Assembly: GCF_022807995.1 (NCBI RefSeq)
Contig: NZ_CP094351.1
Span: 2,883,001-2,947,000 of the forward strand
Direction: 5' to 3'
Length of the DNA: 64,000 nucleotides
From: Pseudomonas orientalis
GTDB taxonomy: Bacteria; Pseudomonadota; Gammaproteobacteria; Pseudomonadales; Pseudomonadaceae
Below are positions 9,526 through 17,979 of the stretch, piece by piece. The number at the start of each line of letters is the position of its first letter. The stretch's first letter is position 1. Under the pieces are notes generated by a model. It was not told the DNA's origin, did not search any database, and worked only from the letters and a program-made list of their open reading frames with translations. A program made the position numbers and the translations under genes.

Positions 9526-10587
9526 ATGACCCATACAGCTTTGGTTGTGGGCGCCAGCGGCATCGTCGGCAGCGCCATCACTCAGTTACTCATCGACAAC
9601 AACTGGCAGGTCGCCGCGCTGTCCAGGCACCCGTCTCAGGCGCCAGGCGTGATACCTGTCGCGGCAGACCTACAGGATCCTGCTTCGCTGGAACAGGCGC
9701 TCGCGGGGTTGAAACCTACGCATGTGTTCATTACCACATGGTCACGGCAAGCCACGGAAGCCGAGAACATTCGCGTCAATGCCGCCATGGTTCGCAACGT
9801 ACTAACCGCCATCCGGCCGGCCAAAAGCGTCGAGCACGTAGCGTTAGTGACTGGCCTGAAACACTATCTCGGCCCATTCGAGGCCTATGGTAAAGGCAGC
9901 CTCCCGCACACACCGTTTCGCGAAGATCAGCCTCGTCTGGATATCGAAAACTTCTACTACGCCCAGGAAGACGAACTCTTCGCCGCGGCTGAACAGGACG
10001 GCTTCACCTGGAGCGTTCATCGCCCGCATACCGTCACCGGGGTTGCCGTGGGCAACGCGATGAACATGGCCACCACCCTCGCCGTCTATGCCTCGATTTG
10101 CAAACACACCAATCGTCCCTTTGTATTTCCCGGTTCACGCGTGCAGTGGGACAGCCTCACCGATATGACGGATGCACGGCAGTTGGCCAAACAACAATTG
10201 TGGGCGGCCACCACGCCGGCTGCGGCCAATCAGGCATTCAACGTCACCAACGGCGATGTGTTTCGCTGGAAATGGATGTGGGGCCGCATCGCCGACTACT
10301 TCGACGTGTCCGCTGCCGATTATCCCGCTTCACCCTCCCCCCTTGAGCAGCAGATGGCTGACGATCAGGCCGTGTGGACGCAAATAGTCGCGGAACGTGG
10401 GCTGAAAGAATCCGATATCAGCCGCCTGATATCTCCCTGGCATACCGATGCAGACCTGGGTCGACCCATCGAAGTTGTCACGGATATGTCGAAGAGCCGT
10501 GCCCTGGGCTTCACCGCCTACCAGGCGAGCGATCAAGCGTTTTTCGACGTGTTCGACCAACTACGCGAGAGACGCTTGATACCCTAG
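9526..10587 (+). CDS. PRISE-type short-chain reductase (enone 1,4-reductase-like)
   Basis: A 353-residue extended short-chain dehydrogenase/reductase of the PRISE family (progesterone 5-beta-reductase/iridoid synthase-like), whose known members reduce the C=C bond of activated enones using NADPH. The nucleotide loop GASGIVG is at residues 9-15. The family hallmarks TGLKHYLGPFE (Lys112) and NFYYAQED (Tyr145) supply the expected catalytic Lys and Tyr, and WSVHRPH follows. AGGAG precedes the ATG. It is divergent from the TetR gene and probably controlled by it. The natural substrate is unknown; a reactive enone exported or imported by the neighbouring systems would make sense. Confidence 0.85.
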   Translation: MTHTALVVGASGIVGSAITQLLIDNNWQVAALSRHPSQAPGVIPVAADLQDPASLEQALAGLKPTHVFITTWSRQATEAENIRVNAAMVRNVLTAIRPAKSVEHVALVTGLKHYLGPFEAYGKGSLPHTPFREDQPRLDIENFYYAQEDELFAAAEQDGFTWSVHRPHTVTGVAVGNAMNMATTLAVYASICKHTNRPFVFPGSRVQWDSLTDMTDARQLAKQQLWAATTPAAANQAFNVTNGDVFRWKWMWGRIADYFDVSAADYPASPSPLEQQMADDQAVWTQIVAERGLKESDISRLISPWHTDADLGRPIEVVTDMSKSRALGFTAYQASDQAFFDVFDQLRERRLIP

Positions 10588-10611
10588 GTCGCTGCTGGAC
10601 AGATAGTCTGA

Positions 10612-11958
10612 TCAGCGAGTAATCATCCCGGCAGCTTGTTCGGTGGCTTCAGTCGTGCGAGTTGCCAGCTTGCGAACTTCGTCGGCAACCACCGCGAAGC
10701 CACGACCTGCCTCACCCGCGCGCGCGGCCTCGATCGCCGCGTTCAGCGCCAGGAGGTTGGTCTGGCTGGCAATGCTCTGAATCGTCCCAACGATCTGCGA
10801 CAATTGAGCGATGTTTTCCTCAAGCGTGCGCTGATGCTTGACCTCTGCTTGTCGTAGAGCCTCCTGCTCATGCTGCAAATGGACATCCACCAGTGCACCG
10901 ACTACCCGAAGCGGTAAGCCTGCGGGGTCGCGCCGAGTCTGACCTCTGGCTCTGAACCATCGATACTCGCCGCTCTTCATTTTCAAGCGGTACTCGATAT
11001 CAAAGGGCGTTTTACCGGATCGGTCATTCAGGTGAGCACCAAAAGCGTTGAGGCTTCGCTCCTTATCGTCCGGGTGCAGCCTGGATGCCCAGCTGTCCAG
11101 GACATCCGGGAACTCCTCCACGGTTTCAAATCCGAGCAGTCGCCGGAACTGGGGAGACCACCAGAACGGGTTCTTTGGATTTACCGGGTCTCCCGCGATG
11201 ACTTCCATATCCCACAACCCGTCCGAGAGCATCTCCCTGGCCAGTTCAAACCGGGTGATGATGACGTCGTGCTCCTGGTCGCGCTCAAGCTGATCATGAA
11301 TATCCCGCAGAGACCCCGCTACGCGTATGGGCATCCCGCGATCATCGCGCAGGGTTTCTCCCTGGGCATAGAACCAACGGTACGAACCGTCCTTCATCGC
11401 CAGCCGATTTTTCACCTTGTAGGGTGTATTCCCGGACTTATCGTTCAGATGGCGGGCAAACGCATCAAGCGTGGCTTGTTTGTCCTGCGGATGCAGGCGA
11501 TCGGCCCAACTGGCCAAGACATTTGGGAAATCGCGTTCATCTCTGAACCCCAGCAGGTTTCGCAATTGCTGAGACCACCAAAAACGATTTCTAGGATTCA
11601 CCGGGTCGCCGGCGACGACCTCCATATCCCATAGCCCCTCGCTGGAAGCTCGGTTCACAAGATCGAACCGGATTTCATGGGCTGAAGCGGACGACGCTGC
11701 CTCGGAAAGCATCTCACGGGCTGCTTCCAATTCACGCTCAAGCTCATCTATACGAGACTTGGAGTCGCGATCAAGTGAGTCAAAAACCCTCCAGGCATCC
11801 AGCACTGCAGCGCTTTCAGCGCACCCGTCTACCTGTGGCGGTACACCACGAGTGATTGCAGCTACCAGTTGTTGAATCGCGCGGCGATCACGGCGCAGGT
11901 TGAAGAAGATAGTCATGACGATTGGACTCATAAATATTACGGGCCCGATCCATGGCAC
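10612..11958 (-). CDS. Short PAS-PAS methyl-accepting chemotaxis-like protein
   Basis: A protein of up to 448 residues with a possible short hydrophobic N-terminus, a coiled region, two PAS domains at about residues 95-215 and 225-340, and a chemoreceptor signalling tip. The two PAS domains are near copies of each other, each with GLWDMEV and FWWS motifs. The tip is canonical ([18 protein letters not shown], then [15 protein letters not shown]), but the protein stops 14 residues later. The returning signalling helix and its methylation sites are therefore absent. The start is uncertain: GTG at 11958 or ATG at 11931 or 11916, none with a clear ribosome site. A soluble or loosely membrane-bound redox/ligand sensor feeding CheA is the likely role. 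Confidence 0.75.
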   Translation of the reverse strand: MPWIGPVIFMSPIVMTIFFNLRRDRRAIQQLVAAITRGVPPQVDGCAESAAVLDAWRVFDSLDRDSKSRIDELERELEAAREMLSEAASSASAHEIRFDLVNRASSEGLWDMEVVAGDPVNPRNRFWWSQQLRNLLGFRDERDFPNVLASWADRLHPQDKQATLDAFARHLNDKSGNTPYKVKNRLAMKDGSYRWFYAQGETLRDDRGMPIRVAGSLRDIHDQLERDQEHDVIITRFELAREMLSDGLWDMEVIAGDPVNPKNPFWWSPQFRRLLGFETVEEFPDVLDSWASRLHPDDKERSLNAFGAHLNDRSGKTPFDIEYRLKMKSGEYRWFRARGQTRRDPAGLPLRVVGALVDVHLQHEQEALRQAEVKHQRTLEENIAQLSQIVGTIQSIASQTNLLALNAAIEAARAGEAGRGFAVVADEVRKLATRTTEATEQAAGMITR

Positions 11959-12073
11959 CTTGCCAGCTATATCGTCATGAATGAAAAAAACTGTACATGA
12001 TTTTCAATTTGTACACGTTTTTCTCACGATTCCAGGCCTTGGTTGGCCCCATCAATGGCCGAGACTCCCTTCT

Positions 12074-12373
12074 TTATTGATAAGTATCCGTCTCCTCAGC
12101 GGGATAAAACTCGCCCTCCTTCCCCATTTCTTTCAGCCGCTCACGCACAATTGCCTCAACGCTGGCCACGGCAGCTTGATCGTCAGGGTCGACCAGCTGC
12201 AAGCATAGACGTCGGATATTCTGATCGTGGGTGCCCTCGCTCATCATTTCGTGAGTGAAGGCTTGTTCGCCGCGCCACAGGCATAGTTGGGTATGCGTCC
12301 CACCGAGCCATATTTCGTTGATGGACTCAAGGTCGGTGGTAGTCAGTTTATCGACGGTGATTGTCTTATCCAT
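12074..12373 (-). CDS. Hypothetical 99-residue protein
   Basis: I do not recognise this protein. The ATG at 12373 is preceded by AAGG and starts MDKTITVDKLTT; an upstream extension in the same frame is Cys-rich and unlike coding sequence, so I excluded it. The product is acidic, with no signal peptide or membrane helix, and has a predicted helical C-terminal half. It is divergent from the DUF1349-like gene at 12519. Confidence 0.6.
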   Translation of the reverse strand: MDKTITVDKLTTTDLESINEIWLGGTHTQLCLWRGEQAFTHEMMSEGTHDQNIRRLCLQLVDPDDQAAVASVEAIVRERLKEMGKEGEFYPAEETDTYQ

Positions 12374-12518
12374 TGCGCTGTACCTTAAACATAAGTTGAT
12401 ACAGGTAGACTTAAAGGTGCAGTGGGTCGTTCCAAATGATAGGTGGGTCAGCGTCGGACCAGCGCACTGCAAGACCTGGCGTGCAACGCAGGTACGGCTA
12501 ACAGACTCTGGAGGTAGC

Positions 12519-13148
12519 ATGGTGGATAGAAATCGAATTGCAGAGGTCGTTCAGGACTTTGAATCGTCAATTTGGCGCAAGGCTAATTGGCTGAATAAAC
12601 CGAACCTTTACCAAACCTTCACTGACGGTTCCCTGGAGGTAGTGACCGGCGCCCAAACCGACTTTTGGCGCGAAACGCACTACGGATTCATACGCGATAG
12701 CGGGCATTTCCTGGGATTTGCTACTTCAGCAGCCTTTACGGCCCAGGTCAGAGTCAACGCTGACTTTCGCGAGTTGTACGATCAAGCAGGCATTATGGTC
12801 CGGCTCGATGAGAGGACTTGGCTCAAGGCAGGCATGGAAAACAATGACGGAACGCCGATGATCAGCAGCGTGCTGACCCAAGGCCAGTCGGACTGGGCGC
12901 CTGGCTGCTTCCCCGGCAACCCGAACGATTTTTGGCTTCGCATCACCGTTTCCGAGGGTGCGCTGCGCTTGCAGTATTCAACAGATGGGGTGACTTGGCC
13001 ATTGCTCAGGCTTGCACCTTTTCCAGAGGCGAAAACCTATACGGTTGGTCCCATGTGCTGCACACCGCAGCGCCAGGGTTTGAAGGTCAAGTTTTCTGAG
13101 TGGTCTTTAAGCCAGCCTCTCGGGCGAGATCTGCATGATTTGAGCTAG
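12519..13148 (+). CDS. DUF1349 (concanavalin-like) protein
   Basis: A 209-residue cytosolic protein resembling the DUF1349 family, a beta-sandwich fold related to concanavalin-type lectins/glucanases; some yeast and bacterial members carry the label regulation of enolase protein. Recognisable family features are DFWRETHYG, YDQAGIMVRLDERTWLKAGMEN, FWLRI, and the final GLKVKFSEW. GGAGG stands 5 bases before the ATG, which fixes the start. It is the gene immediately before phzI, but there is no evidence of a link to phenazines. Confidence 0.75.
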   Translation: MVDRNRIAEVVQDFESSIWRKANWLNKPNLYQTFTDGSLEVVTGAQTDFWRETHYGFIRDSGHFLGFATSAAFTAQVRVNADFRELYDQAGIMVRLDERTWLKAGMENNDGTPMISSVLTQGQSDWAPGCFPGNPNDFWLRITVSEGALRLQYSTDGVTWPLLRLAPFPEAKTYTVGPMCCTPQRQGLKVKFSEWSLSQPLGRDLHDLS

Positions 13149-13272
13149 GCGTCAGCGCCAGAACATCTACGCCGGACAGTGGAACGACTGCGCGCTTGTT
13201 CCTCGGATGGCAGAACTCATCCCATCCCTGTCACTACCTTGTCCCCCTGTCCGACACCCACGCCTGCTTACC

Positions 13273-13288
13273 CTACAAGATCTTGTAG
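13273..13288. promoter_or_regulatory. phz box before phzI (PhzR operator)
   Basis: CTACAAGATCTTGTAG is a perfect 16-bp palindrome of the lux-box type. A TATAAA candidate -10 element begins at 13312, so the box would be centred near -43 of a start site around 13324, the normal place for a LuxR-type activator. A variant of the same box lies before phzA at 14938. Together they fit PhzR with its acyl-homoserine lactone activating phzI. Confidence 0.8.
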
Positions 13289-13353
13289 TCGCTAAGCCCC
13301 CACAAGTCCTCTATAAAAAACCGCACTTTCCCCGCCTCAAGGAACACCCTGCC

Positions 13354-13944
13354 ATGCACATGGAAGAGCATACGCTGAGCGCTATGAGCGACGAGCTTAA
13401 ACTTATGCTGGGCCGCTTTCGGCATGAACAATTCGTCGAGAAACTGGGATGGCGATTGCCTATACCGCCGCATCAGGCCGGTTATGAATGGGATCAATAC
13501 GATACCGAGTACGCTCGCTACCTGTTGGCCTTCAACGAACAGCGATCAATCGTAGGCTGCGCCCGTCTCATACCCACCACGCTCCCCAACCTGCTGGAAG
13601 GCGTCTTCAGCCATACCTGCGCCGGCACACCGCCCAGGCATGCTGCCATCTGGGAAATGACGCGCTTCACCACTTGCGAGCCGCAACTGGCCATGCCTTT
13701 GTTCTGGGAAACCCTCAAGACCGCGAGCCTGGCGGGCGCCGATGCCATCGTCGGTATCGTCAACAGCACGATGGAACGCTATTACAAAATCAACGGGGTC
13801 AACTACGAACGCCTGGGGCCAGTCATCACTCACCAGGACGAAAAAATCCTCGCCATCAAGCTATCGGCTCACCGTGAACACCACCGTGGGGCCCGCTTAC
13901 CTTCAGCCTTCATGTCCGAGGACTTATTAAAGCGCAGCGCTTGA
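13354..13944 (+). CDS. phzI: Acyl-homoserine lactone synthase PhzI
   Basis: A 196-residue LuxI-family enzyme that makes N-acyl-homoserine lactones from S-adenosylmethionine and acyl-ACP; in P. fluorescens 2-79 the relative makes mainly 3-hydroxy-acyl signals. Invariant LuxI features are visible: RFRHEQFVEKLGW, YDTEYARYLL, GCARLIPTT and WEMTRF. I start at ATG 13354, preceded by AAGGAA, which gives the usual PhzI length; the upstream in-frame extension runs through the phz box and promoter. It converges on phzR. A phz box 66 bases upstream suggests positive autoinduction. Confidence 0.95.
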   Translation: MHMEEHTLSAMSDELKLMLGRFRHEQFVEKLGWRLPIPPHQAGYEWDQYDTEYARYLLAFNEQRSIVGCARLIPTTLPNLLEGVFSHTCAGTPPRHAAIWEMTRFTTCEPQLAMPLFWETLKTASLAGADAIVGIVNSTMERYYKINGVNYERLGPVITHQDEKILAIKLSAHREHHRGARLPSAFMSEDLLKRSA

Positions 13945-13980
13945 TATAACGGCCAAGTCGACCTTGCACACCGATGACCC

Positions 13981-14706
13981 TCAGATATAGCCCAGCGCAA
14001 CGGCGTAAGACACCGCCTGCACGCGGTTGCTGGCGCCGATCTTGCGCTGGATGTTGCGGTGATGGTAGTTCACGGTATCGGCGCACACGCCCATGATCAC
14101 GCCAATTTCCTCCGAGGTTTTGCCATCCGCAGTCCAGCGCAGCACATCACATTCGCGTTCGCTGAATTCCACATCGGTGTTGAACACACGAATGTCACCC
14201 TCCAGCGCGGAAATTTTCTCCAGGGCCGCAGCCGCAAACGCTTTGGTTACAGGCTTCAATGCTTCGAATTCCTGAAGACTGATGGCGTTGTCCTTACGTG
14301 CCAGGCTCAACACCCCGACACGTCCCTGGGTGTTGAACGAAGGCTGGGCCAGGCCATGGCACAGATTCGAGTCGTTGGCTTCAGACCACAGGCCCGGGCA
14401 GTCCCGGAACAACTCGTTGCTCCACAAAATGGGAGCCGACGACACCTTGCTGTGTTTTACCGTGGGGTCGATCTTCGCGTAGTTTGCGGATTGGTAGCGC
14501 TGTATCCAGTGCTGGGGGTAATTGCCGTACATATACGTCTTGGGCCGCATGAACGGCGTCGCGCTGCACATGCCATAGGCAAAAAAATCAAACCGCAGTT
14601 CCCGCAAAGCCCTCAATGCAACAACTGTGAACTCCTCCATGTTTATGGCTTGTGCAAAAATACTGTAAAAATAAGCATCCCACCCCAACAACTGTCCTAA
14701 TTCCAT
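13981..14706 (-). CDS. phzR: LuxR-family quorum-sensing activator PhzR
   Basis: A 241-residue activator with an N-terminal acyl-homoserine-lactone-binding domain (residues ~20-165; the Trp, Tyr and Asp positions in [19 protein letters not shown] are the usual ligand contacts) and a C-terminal helix-turn-helix starting [11 protein letters not shown]. With its signal it activates phzA and phzI. The ATG at 14706 gives the accepted PhzR start [13 protein letters not shown]; a GTG three codons upstream is an alternative. The gene is divergent from phzA across a 401-base region with a phz box, and convergent with phzI. Confidence 0.95.
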   Translation of the reverse strand: MELGQLLGWDAYFYSIFAQAINMEEFTVVALRALRELRFDFFAYGMCSATPFMRPKTYMYGNYPQHWIQRYQSANYAKIDPTVKHSKVSSAPILWSNELFRDCPGLWSEANDSNLCHGLAQPSFNTQGRVGVLSLARKDNAISLQEFEALKPVTKAFAAAALEKISALEGDIRVFNTDVEFSERECDVLRWTADGKTSEEIGVIMGVCADTVNYHHRNIQRKIGASNRVQAVSYAVALGYI

Positions 14707-14937
14707 TTTGAACACCTATAACACTCCAGGGAAGTGGAGAGACTAAACCAAACTGAACGCCTGTCAACACACAAGATCATGCGCCATAGACTGCTTCGCA
14801 CTAGCGACATATTTTTTATGTCTAACTCAACTAACTAGCCTTAAGCCACTACCTCTCAGCCGATCAAGAACTCCGCCCTTCATAATAATGCAACACTCCA
14901 TCCGACCGCTTCCAAAGCGCCCCACTCCTGCTGAGCC

Positions 14938-14984
14938 ACTACAAGATCTGGTAGTTCCAGGCCCCGGAAATGCGGGTGTATAAA
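14938..14984 (+). promoter_or_regulatory. phz box and phzA promoter in the phzR-phzA gap
   Basis: The 401-base gap 14707-15107 contains ACTACAAGATCTGGTAGT at 14938-14955, an imperfect lux-type palindrome, and a TATAAA element at 14979. The centre-to-TATAAA distance (about 32) equals that before phzI, supporting a class II activator layout. The transcript would begin near 14991, giving a ~115-base AT-rich leader before phzA. The same box may also serve phzR on the other strand. Confidence 0.8.
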
Positions 14985-15107
14985 CAACACCGCACAAAAC
15001 AGCCCCAAAGGCACAACTGTTAAATATTGTTCAATTTTGTCATGCGCAACTAACTAATTATTTAATTGCTTTTTAAGAAACACAATCAACTAAGGAGAAC
15101 AGCGCCC

Positions 15108-15599
15108 ATGCCTGCTTCACTTCTACTTGGCGGCTTTAATGATCAGCTTGAGCTTCGCCGGAAAAACCGCGCAACTGTCGATCTGTACATGCGCACCAAC
15201 GGCGAAGATCGTCTGCGCCGGCATGAGTTGTTCACTCCGGATGGCAGTGGCGGCTCCTGGAACACCGAAACCGGTGAACCGCTTGTTTTTAAAGGCCACG
15301 CCAAACTGGCCGCGCTCGGCGTGTGGCTGCACCAGTGCTTCCCGGACTGGCAGTGGCACAACGTGCGGGTGTTCGAGACCGACAACCCCAACCACTTCTG
15401 GGTGGAGAGTGACGGTCGCGGTACCACTCGAGTCCCTGGTTATCCAGAGGGGCATTGCGAAAACCATTACATCCATTCCTTCGAACTGGACAACGGCAAG
15501 ATCACGCAAAACCGTGAATTCATGAACCCGTTTGAACAACTTCGCGCCTTGGGCATCCCGGTGCCAAGCATCAAGCGTGAAGGTATCCCCGCTTCATAA
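15108..15599 (+). CDS. phzA: Phenazine biosynthesis protein PhzA
   Basis: A 163-residue NTF2/delta5-3-ketosteroid isomerase-like protein, first gene of the phenazine-1-carboxylate operon. The fold family helps the condensation of two aminoketone units into the tricyclic phenazine precursor, probably with PhzB. AAGGAG precedes ATG 15108. It is a close relative of PhzB, the next gene. At the position where PhzB has His70 and Ser74 (EHAVWS) PhzA has ALGVWL, so it seems to lack acid-base residues, in line with the view that PhzB is the active paralogue. Expressed from the PhzR-dependent promoter upstream. Confidence 0.95.
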   Translation: MPASLLLGGFNDQLELRRKNRATVDLYMRTNGEDRLRRHELFTPDGSGGSWNTETGEPLVFKGHAKLAALGVWLHQCFPDWQWHNVRVFETDNPNHFWVESDGRGTTRVPGYPEGHCENHYIHSFELDNGKITQNREFMNPFEQLRALGIPVPSIKREGIPAS

Positions 15600-15625
15600 A
15601 ACCCTCTATTCATTGGAGTTTGAAC

Positions 15626-16114
15626 ATGCCTGATAGCGCCGTGCAACAACTCACCGCTGACGATACTGAACTGCGTCGCAAGAACCGCGCCACGGTTGAA
15701 CAATACATGCGTACCAAAGGCCAGGACCGCCTGCGCCGGCATGAACTCTTTACCGAAGACGGTTCAGGCGGCTTATGGACCACGGACACCGGTGCACCGA
15801 TTGTCATCAGCGGCAAAAGCAAACTGGCCGAACATGCAGTCTGGTCACTCAAATGCTTTCCTGATTGGGAATGGTACAACGTCAAGGTATTTGAAACCGA
15901 TGACCCCAACCATATCTGGGTCGAGTGTGATGGCCACGGCAAGATTCTCTTTCCAGGTTACCCGGAAGGTTATTACGAGAACCACTTCCTGCACTCATTC
16001 GAACTGCAAGACGGCAAAGTAAAACGCAATCGCGAATTCATGAATGTATTTCAACAATTGCGCGCCCTGGGTATTCCAGTGCCGCACATCAAGCGTGAAG
16101 GCATTCCTGCCTGA
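15626..16114 (+). CDS. phzB: Phenazine biosynthesis protein PhzB
   Basis: A 162-residue paralogue of PhzA in the NTF2-like fold that catalyses or accelerates the pairwise condensation of 6-amino-5-oxocyclohex-2-ene-1-carboxylate into hexahydrophenazine dicarboxylate. It starts 26 bases after phzA, with TGGAG before the ATG. It keeps [13 protein letters not shown] and NREFMN, the segments that carry the His and Glu active-site residues in characterised relatives. Confidence 0.95.
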   Translation: MPDSAVQQLTADDTELRRKNRATVEQYMRTKGQDRLRRHELFTEDGSGGLWTTDTGAPIVISGKSKLAEHAVWSLKCFPDWEWYNVKVFETDDPNHIWVECDGHGKILFPGYPEGYYENHFLHSFELQDGKVKRNREFMNVFQQLRALGIPVPHIKREGIPA

Positions 16115-16137
16115 GCCTTTGGGAGAGTGATCGCATC

Positions 16138-17340
16138 ATGGAAGACTTACTGAAACGGGTTCTACAGTGTGAAGCGGTCCAGCAGCCTCAATGGAGCGAA
16201 CCCTCGCAATTGCATGATGCGCAGGCCTACCTCAGGGACAGCGCGTCACTGATTCGCGTCGAAGACATTCTGGTATTGCGCGCCACGCTGGCCAGGGTGG
16301 CGGCGGGCGAAGCGATGATCATCCAGTGCGGTGACTGCGCCGAGGACATGGATGAAAGCGCTTGCGATCATGTGATCCGCAAAGCCGCGATGTTGGACAT
16401 TCTGGCCGGCGCGTTCCGGCTGGTGACCCGGCAACCGGTGGTGCGGGTGGGACGGATCGCCGGGCAGTTCGCCAAGCCGCGCTCCAACCACAGTGAACGC
16501 ATTGGCGATGTCGAGTTGCCGGTATACCGCGGCGACATGGTCAACGGTCGCGAGGCCGTCCACGGCCATCGCCAGCACGATGCGCAGCGCCTGGTACGCG
16601 GCTATCACGCCGCTCAGGACATCATGGGGCACCTGGGATGGAAGGAGCCGTCCGGCGAGATGCAGCTCACCGGCTCCCCGGCCTGGACCAGTCACGAGAT
16701 GCTGGTGCTCGACTACGAACTGCCGCAAGTGCGCCAGGATGAACAGGGCCGGATATTTCTGGGCTCCACCCACTGGCCGTGGATCGGCGAACGTACCCGC
16801 CAGTTGACGGGCGCTCACGTCGCGCTGCTCAGCGAAGTGCTCAACCCGGTGGCCTGCAAGGTCGGCCCGGATATCACCCGGGACCAGCTACTGAGCCTGT
16901 GCGAGCGCCTGGACCCCAGGCGCGAACCCGGCCGGCTGACCCTGATTGCCCGCATGGGCGCCCACAAGGTTGCCGAACGCCTGCCACCGCTGGTTGAGGC
17001 GGTGCGCCATGCCGGCCACAAGGTGATCTGGCTCAGCGACCCGATGCACGGCAACACCATCGTCGCGCCCTGTGGCAACAAGACCCGCATGGTGCAGACC
17101 ATCACCGAGGAAATCAGTGCCTTCAAACAGGCCGTGATCTCGGCCGGTGGCGTGGCCGCCGGCCTGCATCTGGAAACCACCCCCGATGACGTCAGCGAGT
17201 GCGCCTCCGATGCTGCCGGCCTGAGCCAGGTGGCCAGCCGCTATAAAAGCCTGTGCGACCCGCGCCTGAACCCAGGGCAAGCCATTACTGCGGTGATGGC
17301 CTGGCAGGCCTGCCCTCCTCCCTCTTTTGCATCCCTTTGA
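16138..17340 (+). CDS. phzC: Class II DAHP synthase PhzC
   Basis: A 400-residue plant-type (class II) 3-deoxy-D-arabino-heptulosonate-7-phosphate synthase that condenses phosphoenolpyruvate and erythrose-4-phosphate. A dedicated copy pulls carbon into the shikimate route for phenazines. Visible hallmarks are QCGDCAE (metal-binding Cys), [30 protein letters not shown], and the metal/substrate segment [10 protein letters not shown]. It is shorter than primary class II enzymes, as usual for PhzC, which lack the N-terminal feedback part. GGAGAG precedes the ATG and it follows phzB after 23 bases. Confidence 0.95.
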   Translation: MEDLLKRVLQCEAVQQPQWSEPSQLHDAQAYLRDSASLIRVEDILVLRATLARVAAGEAMIIQCGDCAEDMDESACDHVIRKAAMLDILAGAFRLVTRQPVVRVGRIAGQFAKPRSNHSERIGDVELPVYRGDMVNGREAVHGHRQHDAQRLVRGYHAAQDIMGHLGWKEPSGEMQLTGSPAWTSHEMLVLDYELPQVRQDEQGRIFLGSTHWPWIGERTRQLTGAHVALLSEVLNPVACKVGPDITRDQLLSLCERLDPRREPGRLTLIARMGAHKVAERLPPLVEAVRHAGHKVIWLSDPMHGNTIVAPCGNKTRMVQTITEEISAFKQAVISAGGVAAGLHLETTPDDVSECASDAAGLSQVASRYKSLCDPRLNPGQAITAVMAWQACPPPSFASL

Positions 17341-17355
17341 CTGGAGTTCGTCGCC

Positions 17356-17979
17356 ATGACCGGCATTCCATCGATCATCCCTTACGCTCTGCCTACCACC
17401 CACGACCTGCCTTCCAATCTTGCGCAATGGCACATCGACCCCGAACGCGCCGTGCTGTTGGTGCACGACATGCAGCGCTACTTCCTGCGCCCCTTGCCGC
17501 AGGCCCTGCGTGACGAAGTCGTGGGCAATGCCGCCCGCGTTCGCAAATGGGCTGCCGACAACGGCGTGCCCGTGGCCTACACCGCCCAGCCGGGCAGCAT
17601 GAACGAGGAACAACGCGGGCTGCTCAAGGATTTCTGGGGGCCGGGCATGAAGGCCAGTCCTGCCGACCGCGAGGTCGTCGACGCACTCACTCCCAGGCCC
17701 GGTGACTGGCTGCTGACCAAGTGGCGCTATAGCGCGTTCTTCAACTCCGACTTGCTGCAACGCATGCACGCCAGCGGGCGCGATCAGTTGATCCTGTGTG
17801 GCGTGTATGCACATGTCGGGGTATTGATTTCCAGCGTGGATGCGTATTCCAACGATATCCAACCTTTCCTGGTTGTCGACGCCATCGCCGATTTCAGCAA
17901 GAAGCACCACTGGATGGCCATGGAATATGCCGCCAGCCGTTGCGCCATGGTCATCACCACCGATGAGGTGGTGCTATGA
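17356..17979 (+). CDS. phzD: Isochorismatase PhzD
   Basis: A 207-residue hydrolase of the isochorismatase family that cleaves the vinyl ether of 2-amino-2-desoxyisochorismate to trans-2,3-dihydro-3-hydroxyanthranilate and pyruvate. The catalytic Asp38 (LLVHDMQ) and Lys122 (LLTKWRY) occupy the same numbers as in characterised PhzD. The usual family Cys is replaced by Gly in [10 protein letters not shown], as is normal in PhzD. It is 15 bases after phzC and overlaps phzE by 4 bases, indicating coupled translation. Confidence 0.95.
   Translation: MTGIPSIIPYALPTTHDLPSNLAQWHIDPERAVLLVHDMQRYFLRPLPQALRDEVVGNAARVRKWAADNGVPVAYTAQPGSMNEEQRGLLKDFWGPGMKASPADREVVDALTPRPGDWLLTKWRYSAFFNSDLLQRMHASGRDQLILCGVYAHVGVLISSVDAYSNDIQPFLVVDAIADFSKKHHWMAMEYAASRCAMVITTDEVVL

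Noticed and set aside
12374..12520. N-terminal extension of the small gene ending at 12074
   Set aside because: The added 49 residues are Cys-rich and overlap the ribosome site of the divergent DUF1349-like gene; ATG 12373 has its own AAGG.
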